From: Beta vulgaris subsp. vulgaris
Lineage: Eukaryota > Streptophyta > Magnoliopsida > Caryophyllales > Amaranthaceae
Assembly (NCBI RefSeq): GCF_026745355.1
Contig: NC_079209.1
Location: forward strand, 44,510,523-44,574,522
Reading direction: 5' to 3'
DNA: 64,000 nt
This document shows positions 47,115 to 57,812 of the stretch, piece by piece. Position 1 is the first letter of the stretch; every line of letters starts with the position of its first letter. The notes beneath the pieces were generated by a model. The model had not been told where the DNA came from. It did not search any database and saw only the letters and a list, made by a program, of their open reading frames with translations. A program made the position numbers and the translations under genes.

Positions 47115-47739
47115 TAGGGATGGCAAATGGGCGGGGCGGATGCGGATACCCCTAAATCCACACCCACCTCCACCTAAATTTTCCATACCCACCACCTACC
47201 CGCCAACCATGGCGGGTACAAGTTTCCATATCCACCTCCGCCCACGTGGGTATAAGGTTATACCCACACCCGCTCCACCACCCAAGTGGATATCCATTAC
47301 TCCCTTATACCCGCCCATCACCTAGGTGGATTTTCCACCCGCCCACCTGATTTATTTTCTATATATAATCTATTTATAAATTAGTTATTACAAACATCCA
47401 TTTCAAAGAAAACAAAATACACATTCTTAGTATTCATATTTCTTAATTATTTTTTACAATTTTTTAGATTTATGAACATAATTCTTTATTTTATAAAGGG
47501 TAAATTAGTAAATATTATACAGGGCTGATGGATATGGGGCGGGGCGGGCGGATATTGGGCGGGCCGGGTGGATTTGGGGCGGATGTGACCTCATATCCAC
47601 CACCTACCCACCACCCATGGCGGATTTGACTTTTCGTATCCATACCCACCCACTACCCACCAAAGTCATATCCATACCCGCCCCAACTGGGGCGGATGCG
47701 GTGCGAAACCCGCCAAATTATACCCACCTGCCATCCCTA
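47115..47739. mobile_element. hAT MITE nested in the CACTA element
   Basis: Ends TAGGGATGGCAAATGGGCGG and (reverse complement) TAGGGATGGCAGGTGGG. CCTACTAT at 47107-47114 and 47740-47747 is a perfect 8-bp duplication. The interior is GC-rich CCCACC/GGGCGG words around an AT core. The open frames it creates (Pro/His-rich) are not genes. Confidence 0.9.
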
Positions 47740-47956
47740 CCTACTATTACAGAAGGGCTGCGCTTTTTAAAAAAAGCGCAACCCTTCTATGGGCTTTTTT
47801 TTAAAAAAAAGAATTAAGCGCAACCCCCCTCTCTCTCACACGCTTCTCTGTCACCCTCTCTCTTCTCTCTCACCCTCCCTCTCGTATTAGTAAAAATATC
47901 ATTTCCTTCTTCAATAATTTTCGGAGTGCCGCAAAGATGCCAACTGCAATTGCAAA

Positions 47957-48346
47957 ATGTGCTTGGATAGTATCTCGGCCACCTTGGATCTCATGTCTAT
48001 GAGCGTTCAAAGGAGCTCTTTAACGAAGATTTCGTCTTCGAAACCATTAGCCAATAAAACCCCGGTGTTGATTAACCCGACACTTCTGTCTACTCCTATA
48101 TCAAGAACTCCTCCGGTTGTTAAGTTTCCATCCACATCCCTGAAAACTGCTCTTCAATCCACAACAAAAATCGGTTTCTCAAAAAAGGTCGAGGTAAAGA
48201 AGAGGAAATTTGGGACATGGTTGATGTTCTGCAAGTGGGTTTTGTTCTTGGGGTTGATTTTTGGATTGGAATTTGGGGTTTCTTGGGAAATTCTCGGGGT
48301 TTTACGGCCAAATTTATCAGATCTATACTTTCGTTCTTTTGAATAA
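47957..48346 (+). CDS. Unrecognised ORF carried inside the CACTA element
   Basis: The 129-codon frame starts MCLDSISATLDLMSMSVQRS. It has a Ser/Thr/Pro-rich N half, a basic KKVEVKKRKFG segment and a hydrophobic stretch (FCKWVLFLGLIFGLEFGVSW) that could be a membrane segment. CT-rich leader-like sequence (47820-47890) precedes it. The base composition differs from the surrounding transposon. It could be a captured host gene fragment, as CACTA elements often carry, or chance. No family is recognised. Confidence 0.3.
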   Translation: MCLDSISATLDLMSMSVQRSSLTKISSSKPLANKTPVLINPTLLSTPISRTPPVVKFPSTSLKTALQSTTKIGFSKKVEVKKRKFGTWLMFCKWVLFLGLIFGLEFGVSWEILGVLRPNLSDLYFRSFE

Positions 48347-48850
48347 TAATGTTGTTTTACGGCCAAATTTATCAGATCTATGTTGTTTTGAATAATGTTC
48401 TTGTATTTTCAGATCTATACTTTCTTCTCTTCTGTATTTTAGTTTTTGTTCTTTTTTTTTCATTTTTGTTCTTTTTTTTTTATATATTCGTTTCGTTCTT
48501 CTTGTTTTTGTTTTGGGTTTAGTTGCATTGTAGAATTCTTTTTTTTGATTTCCTGTTTTAATTTTAGTTTTCCTGACCATATTTCCTATTCCCCTTTTGG
48601 ATTTGGATGGTTTACTGTAAGGTTTAATGTAAATGTTAAAATTCAGAAAATGTGAGATTAATATATGAGTAATAAAATGTCAAAAAAAAATTTATTTTTT
48701 ATATTATTTTTGGTAGGAAGGGCTGCGCTTTTACCTAAAAAGTGCAACCCTACTTAAAAAGTGAAGGGTTGCTATTGAAAGGGCTGCTGTCAAAAAGCGC
48801 AGCCCTAAGGGCCTTTTTTAGCGCAACCCTTCCTTATTTTTCCACTAGTG

Positions 48851-49500
48851 ATTGTGAAAAACAAATATCCATTACCAAGGATAGATGACTTGTTTGACCA
48901 ACTTCAGGGTGCAGAGATGCTCTCCAAAATAGACTTAAGGTCAGGTTACCATCAATTGAGGATTGCTGATCAATATATACCTAAGAATGCCTTGAGGACT
49001 AGGTATGGACATTATAAGGTATCGTTATGCCTTTTGGGTTAACTAATGCACCTGCTGTTTTCATGGACCTCATGAATAGGTTTTTTTGACCCTACCTTGA
49101 TAAATTTGTAACCTTGTCCATAGACGATATATATTAATCTATTCAAGGAGTAAGGAGGAACATGAGGGTCATTTGTAGCTTATTTTTGAGACACTTAGGG
49201 AGAGCCAAATGTATGCAAAGTTTTCAAAGTGTGAATTTTGGTTAGAAAGAGTGTCATTTTAGGTCATTTCGTCTCTAAGGAGAGTGTGTCAGTATATCAT
49301 GTAAAGATACAAGTTATGAGTGAATGGCTTACACCAAAGAATGTCACAAATACAAGAAGTTTCTTGTATTTAGCCGGTTATTATAAGAGGTTTGTGAAAT
49401 ACTTTTCAATAATAGCAAAGCCCATGACTAACTTAATGAAGAAAGATTCTAAGTTTAACTAGAATTAGGACAGTAAGAAAGCCTTTCAAATGCTAAAAGA
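48851..49500 (+). pseudogene. Chromovirus reverse transcriptase, C-terminal part
   Basis: Resumes at [20 protein letters not shown], then [15 protein letters not shown]. The active-site equivalent reads SIDDI at about 49118-49132 in a shifted frame. TPKNVTNTRSFLYLAGYYKR and FVKYFSIIAKPMTNLMKK are the thumb/connection motifs. Stops and shifts near 49040, 49090 and 49230. It is the other half of the RT split by the CACTA insertion. Confidence 0.85.
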
Positions 49501-49920
49501 GAGGTTAACTTCAGCACATGTCCTAACAGTTCCTAACGAGAATGAGGGATATGATGTCTATAGTGATTCGTCAAAGAATGGGTTGGATTGTGTTTTTATG
49601 CAAAATGGGAAAGTCATCTTTTGTATCCCATCGACTGAAACCATATGAAGTTAACTACCCAACACATGACTTAGATTTGGCCGCAATTGTATTTGCCTTC
49701 ACAATCTGGAGATATTACGTTTACAGGGTGACATGTCCAATTTTCACCGATCACAAAAGCCTCAAATATATCTTCACCTAGAAAGACCTTAATATGAGAC
49801 ATCACAGGTGGTTAGAGCTCATTAAGGACTATGACTTAGACATATAATACCATGAGGGTAAAGCAAACATTGTTGTTGATGCATTGAGTCCCAAATCTAG
49901 TCATAGCCTGAAAACCTTGG
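49500..49920 (+). pseudogene. Chromovirus RNase H, frameshifted
   Basis: YDVYSDSSKNGLDCVFMQNG and LKPYEVNYPTHDLDLAAIVF, VTCPIFTDHKSLKYIFT match the RNase H of Ty3/gypsy elements; two frames are needed. It would remove RNA from RNA-DNA hybrids during reverse transcription. Confidence 0.78.
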
Positions 49921-49999
49921 TAGTGGCCGACAAACTTTGTGAGGAATTTTATAAACTCCAAATAGAAGTGGTTCATGAAGGGGAATTAGAAAAGCTATT

Positions 50000-51230
50000 G
50001 AGTGCCCGAACCATCTAGCCAAACTTCCGAGATGAAATAAGAGAAGGTCAGCATGGGGTTGAGGGAGTCAAAGCGAAACTTAAGGAGGGCAAAGCGGAAG
50101 GGTTTGAAATCCATGAAGATGAGAGTACACGCTACAAGGTTACGTGGTGTGTACCGCAAAAATGTGAGGAGTTGAAACAAAAGATAATGAGTGAAGGTCG
50201 TAACACGAACTATTTCGTCCACCCGCGGGGGGGGGGGGATAAGTTATATAAGGACCTCAAAACGATGTTTTGGTGGCCTAGGATGAAGAGGGAAGTATTC
50301 GAGTTTGTCTCCAAACACCTGACATGTCAAAAGGTTAAAAGTGAACACAAGATACCTCAAGGAAAAATCTAACCTCTAGACATTCCAACATTGATGTGGC
50401 ATTCGATATCCATGGACTTCGTCGTAGCCTTGCTTAGGAGTCGGGGAGGCAATAACACGATATGGGTAATAGTGGATAGATTAACCAACACCGCGGGGTT
50501 CATACCCCATGAAAGACACGTGGAGTATGGAAGCACAAGCCAAAGCATACATTAAAGATGTCATTTTATTGCATGGAGTACCCACGATTATAGTGTCGCA
50601 TAGGGATTCACGATTCCTTTTGAATTTCTGGAAAAAGGTCCAGGAAGCATTTGGTAGTGAGCTATTGATGAGTACAATCTTTCACCCAGCTACAGAAGGT
50701 CAAACAGAAAGAACCATTCAGACCTTAGAAGACATGTTAAGAGCTTGTGCCTTAGAATACCAGGGAGCATGGGAAGACCATTTAGACGTCATAGAGTTCT
50801 CATACAACAAGAATTATCATGCTCGTATTAAAATGGCTCAATTCAAAGCATTGTAAGGGAAAAAGTGTCGTGGTTCATTGTGCTGGAACGACATTAGTGA
50901 GATTGTGGTGTTAGGTCCTGACATGATTCAAGAGACCGTGGATCAGGTGCGAGTCATTCAGGAGAAGGTTAGGACTGCACATGATAGGAAAAAAATCCTA
51001 TGCAGATCAGAAGCAAAGGGAAGAGAATTATGAAGTTGGTGAAAAAGTGTTGCTTATGGTGTCCCCAATGAAAGAAGTGATGCGATTTGGGAAGAAAGGG
51101 AAATTAAGCCCTAAATTCATAGGACCATATGAGATTTTGGCAAGAGTAGGCAAAGTGGCTTATCGCCTGGAATTGCCCAACGAGTTAGAGAGGGTCCATA
51201 ACGTGTTTCACGTATCCCAACTCTGAAAAT
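50000..51230 (+). pseudogene. Chromovirus integrase, frameshifted
   Basis: KLYKDLKTMFWWPRMKREVF and HLTCQKVKSEH form the end of the HHCC zinc finger. WHSISMDFVVALL and WVIVDRLTN start the catalytic core. IIVSHRDSRFLLNFWKK and FHPATEGQTERTIQTLEDML give the remaining D-D-E region. The C-terminal GPYEILARVGKVAYRLELPN, HNVFHVSQL is the GPY/F module. A run of about 14 G at 50226-50239 and stops at 50371 and 50500 break the frame. Confidence 0.85.
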
Positions 51231-51286
51231 ACGTACATGACGAATCACATGTCCTAGAACTTGAAAACGTTAATTTAAACGAAACC

Positions 51287-51460
51287 TTGTCCTATGAAGA
51301 GAAACCCATCAAGATCCTAGACCACAAGGTGCGTAGTACGAGAAATAAGGACGTTAAAATTGTGAAAGTGTTGTGGAGAAATTTGAAGATTGACGAAGCC
51401 ACATGGGAAGTAGAAGATATGATGCGTCTGAAGTACTGTGAGCTTTTTCAAGAGGTAAGT
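51287..51460 (+). pseudogene. Chromodomain at integrase C-terminus
   Basis: PIKILDHKVRSTRNKDVKIV then KVLWRNLKIDEATWEVEDMM, RLKYCELF matches the chromodomain carried by chromovirus integrases (ILDRRVKxLRNKxI-KVLWxN-xEEATWE pattern). In the family this domain steers insertion to marked chromatin. It places the element in the chromovirus branch, probably Tekay/Del-like. Confidence 0.8.
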
Positions 51461-51683
51461 GAGTTACGGGGACGTAACTTTTCTTTTAGGGGGAAAGAAT
51501 GTGATAGAATTTCGCGCTTCCAACCTAAAGATTGCCAAAGTCTGTTAAGTCTGTTAATTAGGTGTTTTATCACTCATGTGACGTGCGATAGTTAGAGAAC
51601 GTTTGTTAAACATTAGGACTTATAAGTGCAAAAGATTGTCGTTACAACAGGCTGCCTCAAAGTTTTGGGACGAAACTTCCTTT

Positions 51684-51703
51684 AAGGGGGGGGGGGGGAA
51701 GCC
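51684..51703 (+). other. Polypurine tract of chromovirus
   Basis: AAGG followed by a G-run of about 12 and GAA immediately precedes the LTR start TGTAATACTCC at 51704. Confidence 0.8.
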
Positions 51704-54566
51704 TGTAATACTCCGTATTTTTGGGAGTTAGTTTTTATAAATAAGAAAATATAAAGAGTATAATTGAATGTATTTTTAATATTATTCACAAAAAATATAG
51801 TTTGGGTAAGGTTACAATTATAATTTAAATATACAACCTACTTTTTATACCTAATTATATTATAGTTTGGTTTCATTTTATTTTTGAAATAAATAAAATA
51901 ATAAATCGCAATTTGATTTGGAAATAAATCCTATTACACCTAGGTAATCATGCTATAAATACGAAAGAAGAAAGAAAAAAAAACCCTAACTTCATCAGGC
52001 AAAACTTTTCTTTTTACCCCAAGGATTTTTCTCTCTCCTCTCTTATTCTCCCTCCCGCATCATTTTCCTTCCTTCCTTCTCCTCGTACATTTCTTCTCAG
52101 TCCTTCCCTGTTGCTTCCGTCGACCAAACTGCTATGTCAATCACCGTAGCTCATTGGTAGAGACTCGAGGCGTCTGGAGGACGGTGGTCGAGGTTAGCGT
52201 TGCTCGCTGGACGACGGTTCGTGGGTTGAATCAAGGGGTGCTCGAATCACGGTTCGCGCATTGCATAGTGGCCGTTCGGAGTTCGAGTTGACTAGTTCGT
52301 GTGGTCGCGCGAGGCTAGGCGTCGTGAGTTGTGTCACGCGAGTTTATCGCAGTGCTGCTGGAAGTATTGCGTGTAAGACTCGAGTTGTTCGAGATTTGGG
52401 TTGTGTTGTGTAGTTACAGGTTCTTGGCTCGTCGGTGGTCCGGTACAGGTGTGGGGTGGTTGCCGATGTTTTTTCGATTGTCACTGTCTCACTCTTTTAT
52501 TCTTTAACTTAATTTATATAATCTGATTTTGTTATTATTATGTATTTTGATTAAGTTTTGTAATCATAAGTAAAGTATAGAATTAGTAAAAGAAATTAGA
52601 TTTATATTTATGTTTCGGTTCTTATGATGATTCTATCTCTCAAAATCGATTTTGTAATACTTGTGTATATAATGGTTTAGTTGGGTTGTAACTAAAGTAT
52701 AGTAAAAGTTAAAGGAAATCAGATTATTGATTATACTTTTAGTTCTTAGGATGATTTTAATTCTCAATTCTGATTTAATTATACCTATGTATATTGGTTT
52801 AAGTTTTGTTATTAAGAATAAGTATAGAATAAGCTAACTAAAATCAGATTTGCATATTATTATTAGTTCCTAAAGATGTTAGTTTCAATAAAGTTTTTGA
52901 TAAGGAAGTTTAAACAACAAGATTAGTTATTTTTATATTTCGAAACACTAAGTTTTACATAGTTCGTTAAGTTGGTTTTTATTTAAATAATATCAAGGAC
53001 TTAACAATGCAATACTTTAAATTTTATTATTTCGATTAGGTACCAATTTCATAAGCAGAACGTTTAAGTAGTCAACAAAGATTCTTAGTAACAAGGTACG
53101 TACGCGTAGTAGTTCAGTTAGATATGTTAGTATCATGTTAGGTTATGGATTCTTTCATTGGAGACTAGAATCATGATAGAGAACAATTGTACGATTATGA
53201 TTGATGAGATTATTTCGTAACATGAAATCAATTATCTGTATGTATAAGCCTGGTTATATGACTTGTGAATCAAATTGCATTATTATGGGAATGCGTAATT
53301 CTATCGTATCACAAGCATGAAATGAATTGCACTGAAATCCTATGATTTATTGTTGTAACAAGGATGTTACAAGAACTAAAGAATTGAGCAATGTACCTCA
53401 GAAGGAAAATTTAATGATTATATGTAATGTTGTATGAATGAATATCATTAAGAATGATCTTTGGCGATAAACTTGTAGTTGAAGTCCCTACAAATAGTGA
53501 ACAATGGAGGGAGTGTGGGACTTGTTCTACACTCCTACGCACGCCTACTGTCACGACAATATTGTCCTTATAAATTTTGATAACTCAAGTAGACGAAAGG
53601 TTTCGTACGATCTTGGAGGTATGCATACTAAGGTGATGGATATGAGACGGAACGAATATGTAATTACATTCCACCTAATAGACCAAGTTGTCTTTTAAGG
53701 ATTAAGTAGTCCGTAGGATTTTAGAAAGATGATGGTGCTCATTCGTTGCCAACTAAATTATAAAAGTAATAAAATGTAATACTCTCGTAGTATCATGTCT
53801 AGGAATGTTTCTTATTGTTTTGATTATGCTTAGTATATTATCTCACTATTTAAGTACGTACTCAGTATAGATGATTGTTTGTTATTTGTGTTTGTTTGTT
53901 GACCTGTGATGAACTATTGAAACTTCAATGGGGATCAGATTAGGTATGCCGGTGTTGCTGCATGAGGTCAGGCATACGAGAGATATTCTTTAGTTTATAA
54001 ACTTTTAAATGTTTTGGTTAAACTTAGGAAAACTTGACAAGAATAATCCAAACTATCACCGTTTCGCTCAAAATAATCCCAACTATGGGGTTATTCTAGA
54101 ATAATCCAAACTATGGGGAGTACATTATCAAAATAATCCAAACTTTTAATTATCCTATATATAGTAGACCCAAAAGGGATCGGATCATTGAAGGCAAGAA
54201 AAATAAAAGTTTGGATTATTTTGGGAAGGTACCCTAAATAGTTTGGATTATTCCAGAATAATCCAAAGTTCGGAATATTTTGAGCGGACCGGTCATAGTG
54301 GGGATTAACTCTGTCAATTTTTTCTTAAACTTATAGATTTATTATAACCTATTGAATTAATGGTTTGAATAAAAAGCGATCAATGATGATTTTTGAGTTG
54401 TAAGTAACATGTTATTTCTGTTGCAATTTAGTTTCATAATAAGGAGTAAGTTAATGTTTTCAGTTAATGTCTTCATTTCAATAAGCCTTGCGTTTCACCA
54501 CTGCGGTAAAACTCTCAAATTCGATGCGGCATAGTTTAGACGTGGATAGATTTTGGGGGTGTTACA
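51704..54566 (+). repeat. 3' LTR of chromovirus, with a nested MULE MITE
   Basis: Starts TGTAATACTCCGTATTTTTG and ends TTTTGGGGGTGTTACA; the termini are inverted (TGTAAYAC). TGCTATAAATACG (about 51952) is a TATA box followed by a CT-rich leader. The LTR is 2863 bp, of which 307 bp are the insertion at 54027. It has no gene. Confidence 0.85.
54027..54324. mobile_element. Mutator-like MITE in LTR, 9-bp duplication
   Basis: TTAAACTTA at 54018-54026 and 54325-54333 is a perfect 9-bp duplication. The ends GGAAAACTTGACAAGAATAA and (reverse complement) GAAAAAATTGACAGAGTTAA continue with related ATCC-AACTAT and CGCTCAAAATA words, giving inverted repeats of over 50 bp. The interior also holds internal inverted copies of AATAATCCAAACTAT. 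Confidence 0.85.
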
Positions 54567-54808
54567 TATGGTGCATAAGGAGTTGATAATTAATATTGAA
54601 CACAAGTTTAAATGATACATGTTTGCTCAATAATGACACATAAATGAGTAATAATGATATGATACATAAGTAGTTGACAAAAAAATATTAAAATGGGTTT
54701 AAATGATGCAAGTTTGTTCAATAATAACATAAAAATGAATAATAATGACACAAAAATGAGTAATAATGACAAGTTGACAAATAATAATAAAATAGGTTTT
54801 TAATGATA

Positions 54809-56050
54809 CTTCCTTCGTTTTTAATAAGTGCGACATAAAGAGAGTGTGGAATACCAAGGAATGTAGAGAGAGAAAGTTGGGACCACAATAAAGTAGAGTA
54901 ATTCAAGTGGCTAAGCAAAAAAGTTGTGGTTCCCTCTTGCTTTTTGGTGGCATATTTGTAAATAATAATAGGGGGTGTTTGGTTTATGAAGAGGAAAGGG
55001 TAAGGGTTTAAGAAAGAGAAATAAGGAGAAAGGAAAAGAAAACCCTTTGATTCAGAAAGTTGTTTGAATGAGAACAATGAGAACTCATCTTCCTCATCTC
55101 ACTATTTCCCCCCACTCTCTCTCCTGAGTACCACCGCTCCCACCGCCCTCTCACTGCCGCCCATCAACTCAGCCTCTCAATGCCGCCCCTCACTACTGCC
55201 CCTCATCGTTGCCACCCACCGTCGCCACCTCATTGACTACACCTCAGTAGTCCCCCTTCCTTCTTAACCTTCTTTACCACCATTAAAGGCCACATTTGAG
55301 GTTCTAAAGGTCAAATTCGACCATAAAACTTCATATCTTAAATTTTTATTGCTGAATTTGACCATTTAAAGCCATAATCAAGGATTATTTTTGGGTTTTT
55401 TAGTTTGGATGGGATTTTTTTTCGTGTGGGTGGAGTTGGCTTGAGTGGTGGTTTCGGCCATGTGTATATGGTTTTCGGTGAGTGGGTTGGTGCTTTCGGC
55501 CATGGGTTGGTGGTTTCGCCTTGTGTTGGTAATTTTTGGTGCATGGGGTGGTGGTTTTGGTGGCATATGGTAATTTTAGGGGTTAACGTGGTGGTTTCAT
55601 TGGTAGTAATGGTGGTTTAGGTGGCGGTAATGGTGGTTTCAGTGGCGGTCAAGGTGGTTAGGGGGCTTGAAGTGGTGGTTCAGTTGTTGGGGTGGTGTGG
55701 TCGGTGGTTGATGTAGTGGTTGTGTGCTTGGGTTGTGGTTGGGGGTAGTGGTCAATGATTGGTCAAGGCCACCATGGGTAGAAAAAAGAAAGGGTACGTA
55801 AGTGAAACCTTTGGGGGAGGGTGGGGAATGAAAGTAGAGGAGTTTGGGGGAAAGGAGAGGGTAAAGGAAATGATTGATATGTCTTAACAAACAACAAGTA
55901 AGGGAATTGAGCTAGTTGATTCTCTTACCCTTTCCTAAAAACCCCAAACCAAATGCCCCCTTAGTCTTTTATACCATTTTGATCTTGGTTGTATTTATTG
56001 TGACTATTTCAAATAAGAAAAGTGTTGCACTTATTAAGAAAAGGAGTTAG
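54809..56050. mobile_element. Stowaway-like MITE split by a Tourist-like element
   Basis: CTTCCTTCGTTTTTAATAAG at the left and CTAACTCCTTTTCTTAATAA (reverse complement of the right end) are inverted repeats, with AAGTGCGACA/AAGTGCAACA continuing inside. TA flanks both sides. Without the inner element it would be about 250 bp. Confidence 0.72.
54971..55960. mobile_element. Tourist-like element nested in the Stowaway
   Basis: GGGGGTGTTTGGTTTATG and (reverse complement) GGGGGCATTTGGTTTGGG are inverted ends. The flanking trinucleotides ATA and TTA do not match exactly. The interior includes a GGTGGT-rich run (55420-55760) and TC-rich sequence, which produce Gly-rich and Pro-rich frames that I do not take as genes. 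Confidence 0.6.
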
Positions 56051-56400
56051 TATAAGTTTGTTCAATAATGACATAAAAATGAGTAATAATGATATGCTAC
56101 GTAAGGAGTTGACAAATAATATTAAAATAGGATTAAATGATGCAAGTTTGCTCAATAGTGGCATAAAAATGAGTAATAATGACACATAAATGAGTAATAA
56201 TAATATGGTACATAAGAAGTTGACAAATAAATATTAAAATAGGTTTAAATGGTACAAGGTTGTTCAATAATGACATAAATTTGAATAATAATGACACGAT
56301 AATGAGTAATAATAATATCGTACATAGAGAGTTCACAAATAATAATGAAATACGGAAAAATGACATAAATTCCATCTCCAAAATGATATAAGTTTGCTTA

Positions 56401-56760
56401 AAAATGTCACAAAAATCAGCAATAATGACATGAAAGAGTTCTATAGATGACATGAAACATATTTATACAAAATGACATGAGACAACTCCAAAACGATATG
56501 AAGTACGTTAATAATGACATGAATCAGTTCACACGTGTGAGATGTTGTTACACACAACACAATAAGTTATGGTGTAACATGTTACATAATATGCTACTCC
56601 GACACCTTCATTTACCTCAAAATTGAGGTGTCGTGTCGAGTCGTGTCCAACACGACACTTTACTTGGATACTTCATTTGAAACTTAAAAACTTAACTTTT
56701 CACTACAAAATAACTAAGTCGGACACTTAGACACCCATATCCAAGTAGACACTCAATCAG
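56401..56760. other. Intergenic, no gene
   Basis: Degenerate ATGACATGA words tail off the minisatellite. Nested palindromic GTGTCGTGTCGAGTCGTGTC / GACACGACAC sequence lies at about 56625-56660. Confidence 0.4.
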
Positions 56761-56779
56761 TTTTACACACATGACACAA

Positions 56780-56954
56780 GACGCTTTCTTCTTCAACAAA
56801 ATGTGTGTATTTACTTTGAGCATTCGCATCAGTCCGCGGTCTTCGCCAAGTCTCAACTACTCCAATCGCCTATAAATACATGCACTATTCTACCTTTTCT
56901 ACTATTGCTATTTCCTATAGTCGCCGAACCCATAAACACGCTTCCAGACTTAAG
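56780..56954 (+). promoter_or_regulatory. Promoter of copy B
   Basis: CCTATAAATACATG at about 56870-56883 is a strong TATA box, about 72 bp before the ATG. CCGCGGTCTT and CCAAGTCTCAACTACTCCAA precede it. The same blocks in the same order lie upstream of copy A (minus strand, 32544-32680). Confidence 0.65.
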
Positions 56955-57075
56955 ATGGCATTTTCAAAGCCTCTTTTTATTCTTGGCATACTTTTTGCAA
57001 TGGCTCTCCTCATTTCCTTTGATGTCTCAGCTCGACATCTTGTTGAACTTGAAGCTACCTCAACTAACAACACAG
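56955..57075 (+). pseudogene. First exon of a small secreted (GRP-like) protein gene, copy B
   Basis: ATG at 56955 follows TTAAG as in copy A. The exon encodes MAFSKPLFILGILFAMALLI, a signal peptide, then SFDVSARHLVELEATSTNNT. It ends ACAG|GTAAGT in phase 1, with a better donor than copy A. Leader and exon border match copy A closely, and similarity continues into the intron (GCATGGT, TTTCAT, TTGCATTG). No Gly-rich or other second exon appears in the following 2 kb, which hold a Stowaway, a Helitron and a Mutator-like candidate. It is either truncated or has a very long intron. In intact relatives the product would be exported to the cell wall. Confidence 0.62.
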
Positions 57076-57372
57076 GTAAGTTGTTTAAACTTTCCAAAAA
57101 TAAGTTTGCATGGTCTCAACATCCACTACAAAAAAGAAAAAAAAAAAGGAAGGTTTCAACAAATATATTTCATCTTGCATTGCTTTTGCTTTTGCTTTAA
57201 TTTTCTTACGAATCGATTTTGTATTGTCTTTTACTGCAACGATAAAATTCATTGGAACTATTCTAAATAGGCATGATCTCTTGAAGCATGATAAAGTTTA
57301 TGTTTAGTAGTAGTTTACATTAGCATCAAAGAAAAGAAAAATTCGTGGAGAACACCCTATTATAGAATTTTA

Positions 57373-57607
57373 CTCCCTCCGTTTCATAATCTAGTGCTTA
57401 TTTCTTTTTTACACGGTCTTAACTTTAATCTTTAATATCTTCAATTTTATATTAATAAAAAATATAAAAAGTTAATACTATGAATATATACATTGAGGCG
57501 AAACAAGATCCACACGATTAGTTATATTAATGAGAATATTTGGTCAAAGATTTTAAAATTTGACTCACCAAAAATGAAGTATGCACTATATTATGGGACG
57601 GAGAGAG
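57373..57607. mobile_element. Stowaway MITE (second family)
   Basis: CTCCCTCCGTTTCATAATCT and (reverse complement) CTCTCTCCGTCCCATAATAT, flanked by TA (57371-57372, 57608-57609). 235 bp, non-coding, inside the presumed first intron of copy B. Confidence 0.82.
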
Positions 57608-57812
57608 TAGCATTTATTCTATTATCATTATTTTTTCCGGTGGTATATTGTTTTTACAAGAATCAGACAGTTGATTATTCTTTGGCTCTTCTATATATAT
57701 CATATTTAGAAACAAAAGAGACAAATTCTGATATACTTCTAATTGTTTTGCTTTGACTTTTTTTTTTCAAATGATTTCTCTAAAGAATCTATAGTCGTTA
57801 TGGTACTATCTA

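Larger units (their letters stand above)
46937..48850. mobile_element. CACTA (En/Spm) non-autonomous transposon inside chromovirus RT
   Basis: CACTAGGGGAAAAAAAAGGA at the left and CACTAGTGGAAAAATAAGGA (reverse complement of the right end) are inverted repeats, continuing as AGGGTTGCGCTTT. ATT flanks both ends (46934-46936, 48851-48853), the 3-bp CACTA duplication. Many AGGGCTGCGCTTTT motifs in both orientations lie at 46963-47110, 47750-47800 and 48715-48835, the expected subterminal transposase-binding array. No transposase is present. Confidence 0.92.
54567..56400. repeat. Minisatellite, about 115-bp monomer, split by nested MITEs
   Basis: The monomer carries GTTTGCTCAATAATGACA, AAATGAGTAATAATGA (often twice), TACATAAGTAGTTGACAAA and AAAATAGGTTTAAATGAT in order. 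Copies lie at 54567-54806 and resume at 56051-56400 in the same phase and strand, so the array predates the insert at 54809-56050. Monomers have diverged, with lengths of about 100-120 bp. Confidence 0.8.

Noticed and set aside
47089..47817. Pro/His-rich ORFs
   Set aside because: Lie inside the hAT MITE; produced by CCCACC words.
55405..55620. Gly/Val-rich ORF that could suggest the missing glycine-rich exon of the leader-exon genes
   Set aside because: It is upstream of copy B, inside a Tourist-like element, and arises from GGTGGT runs without a splice acceptor in phase.
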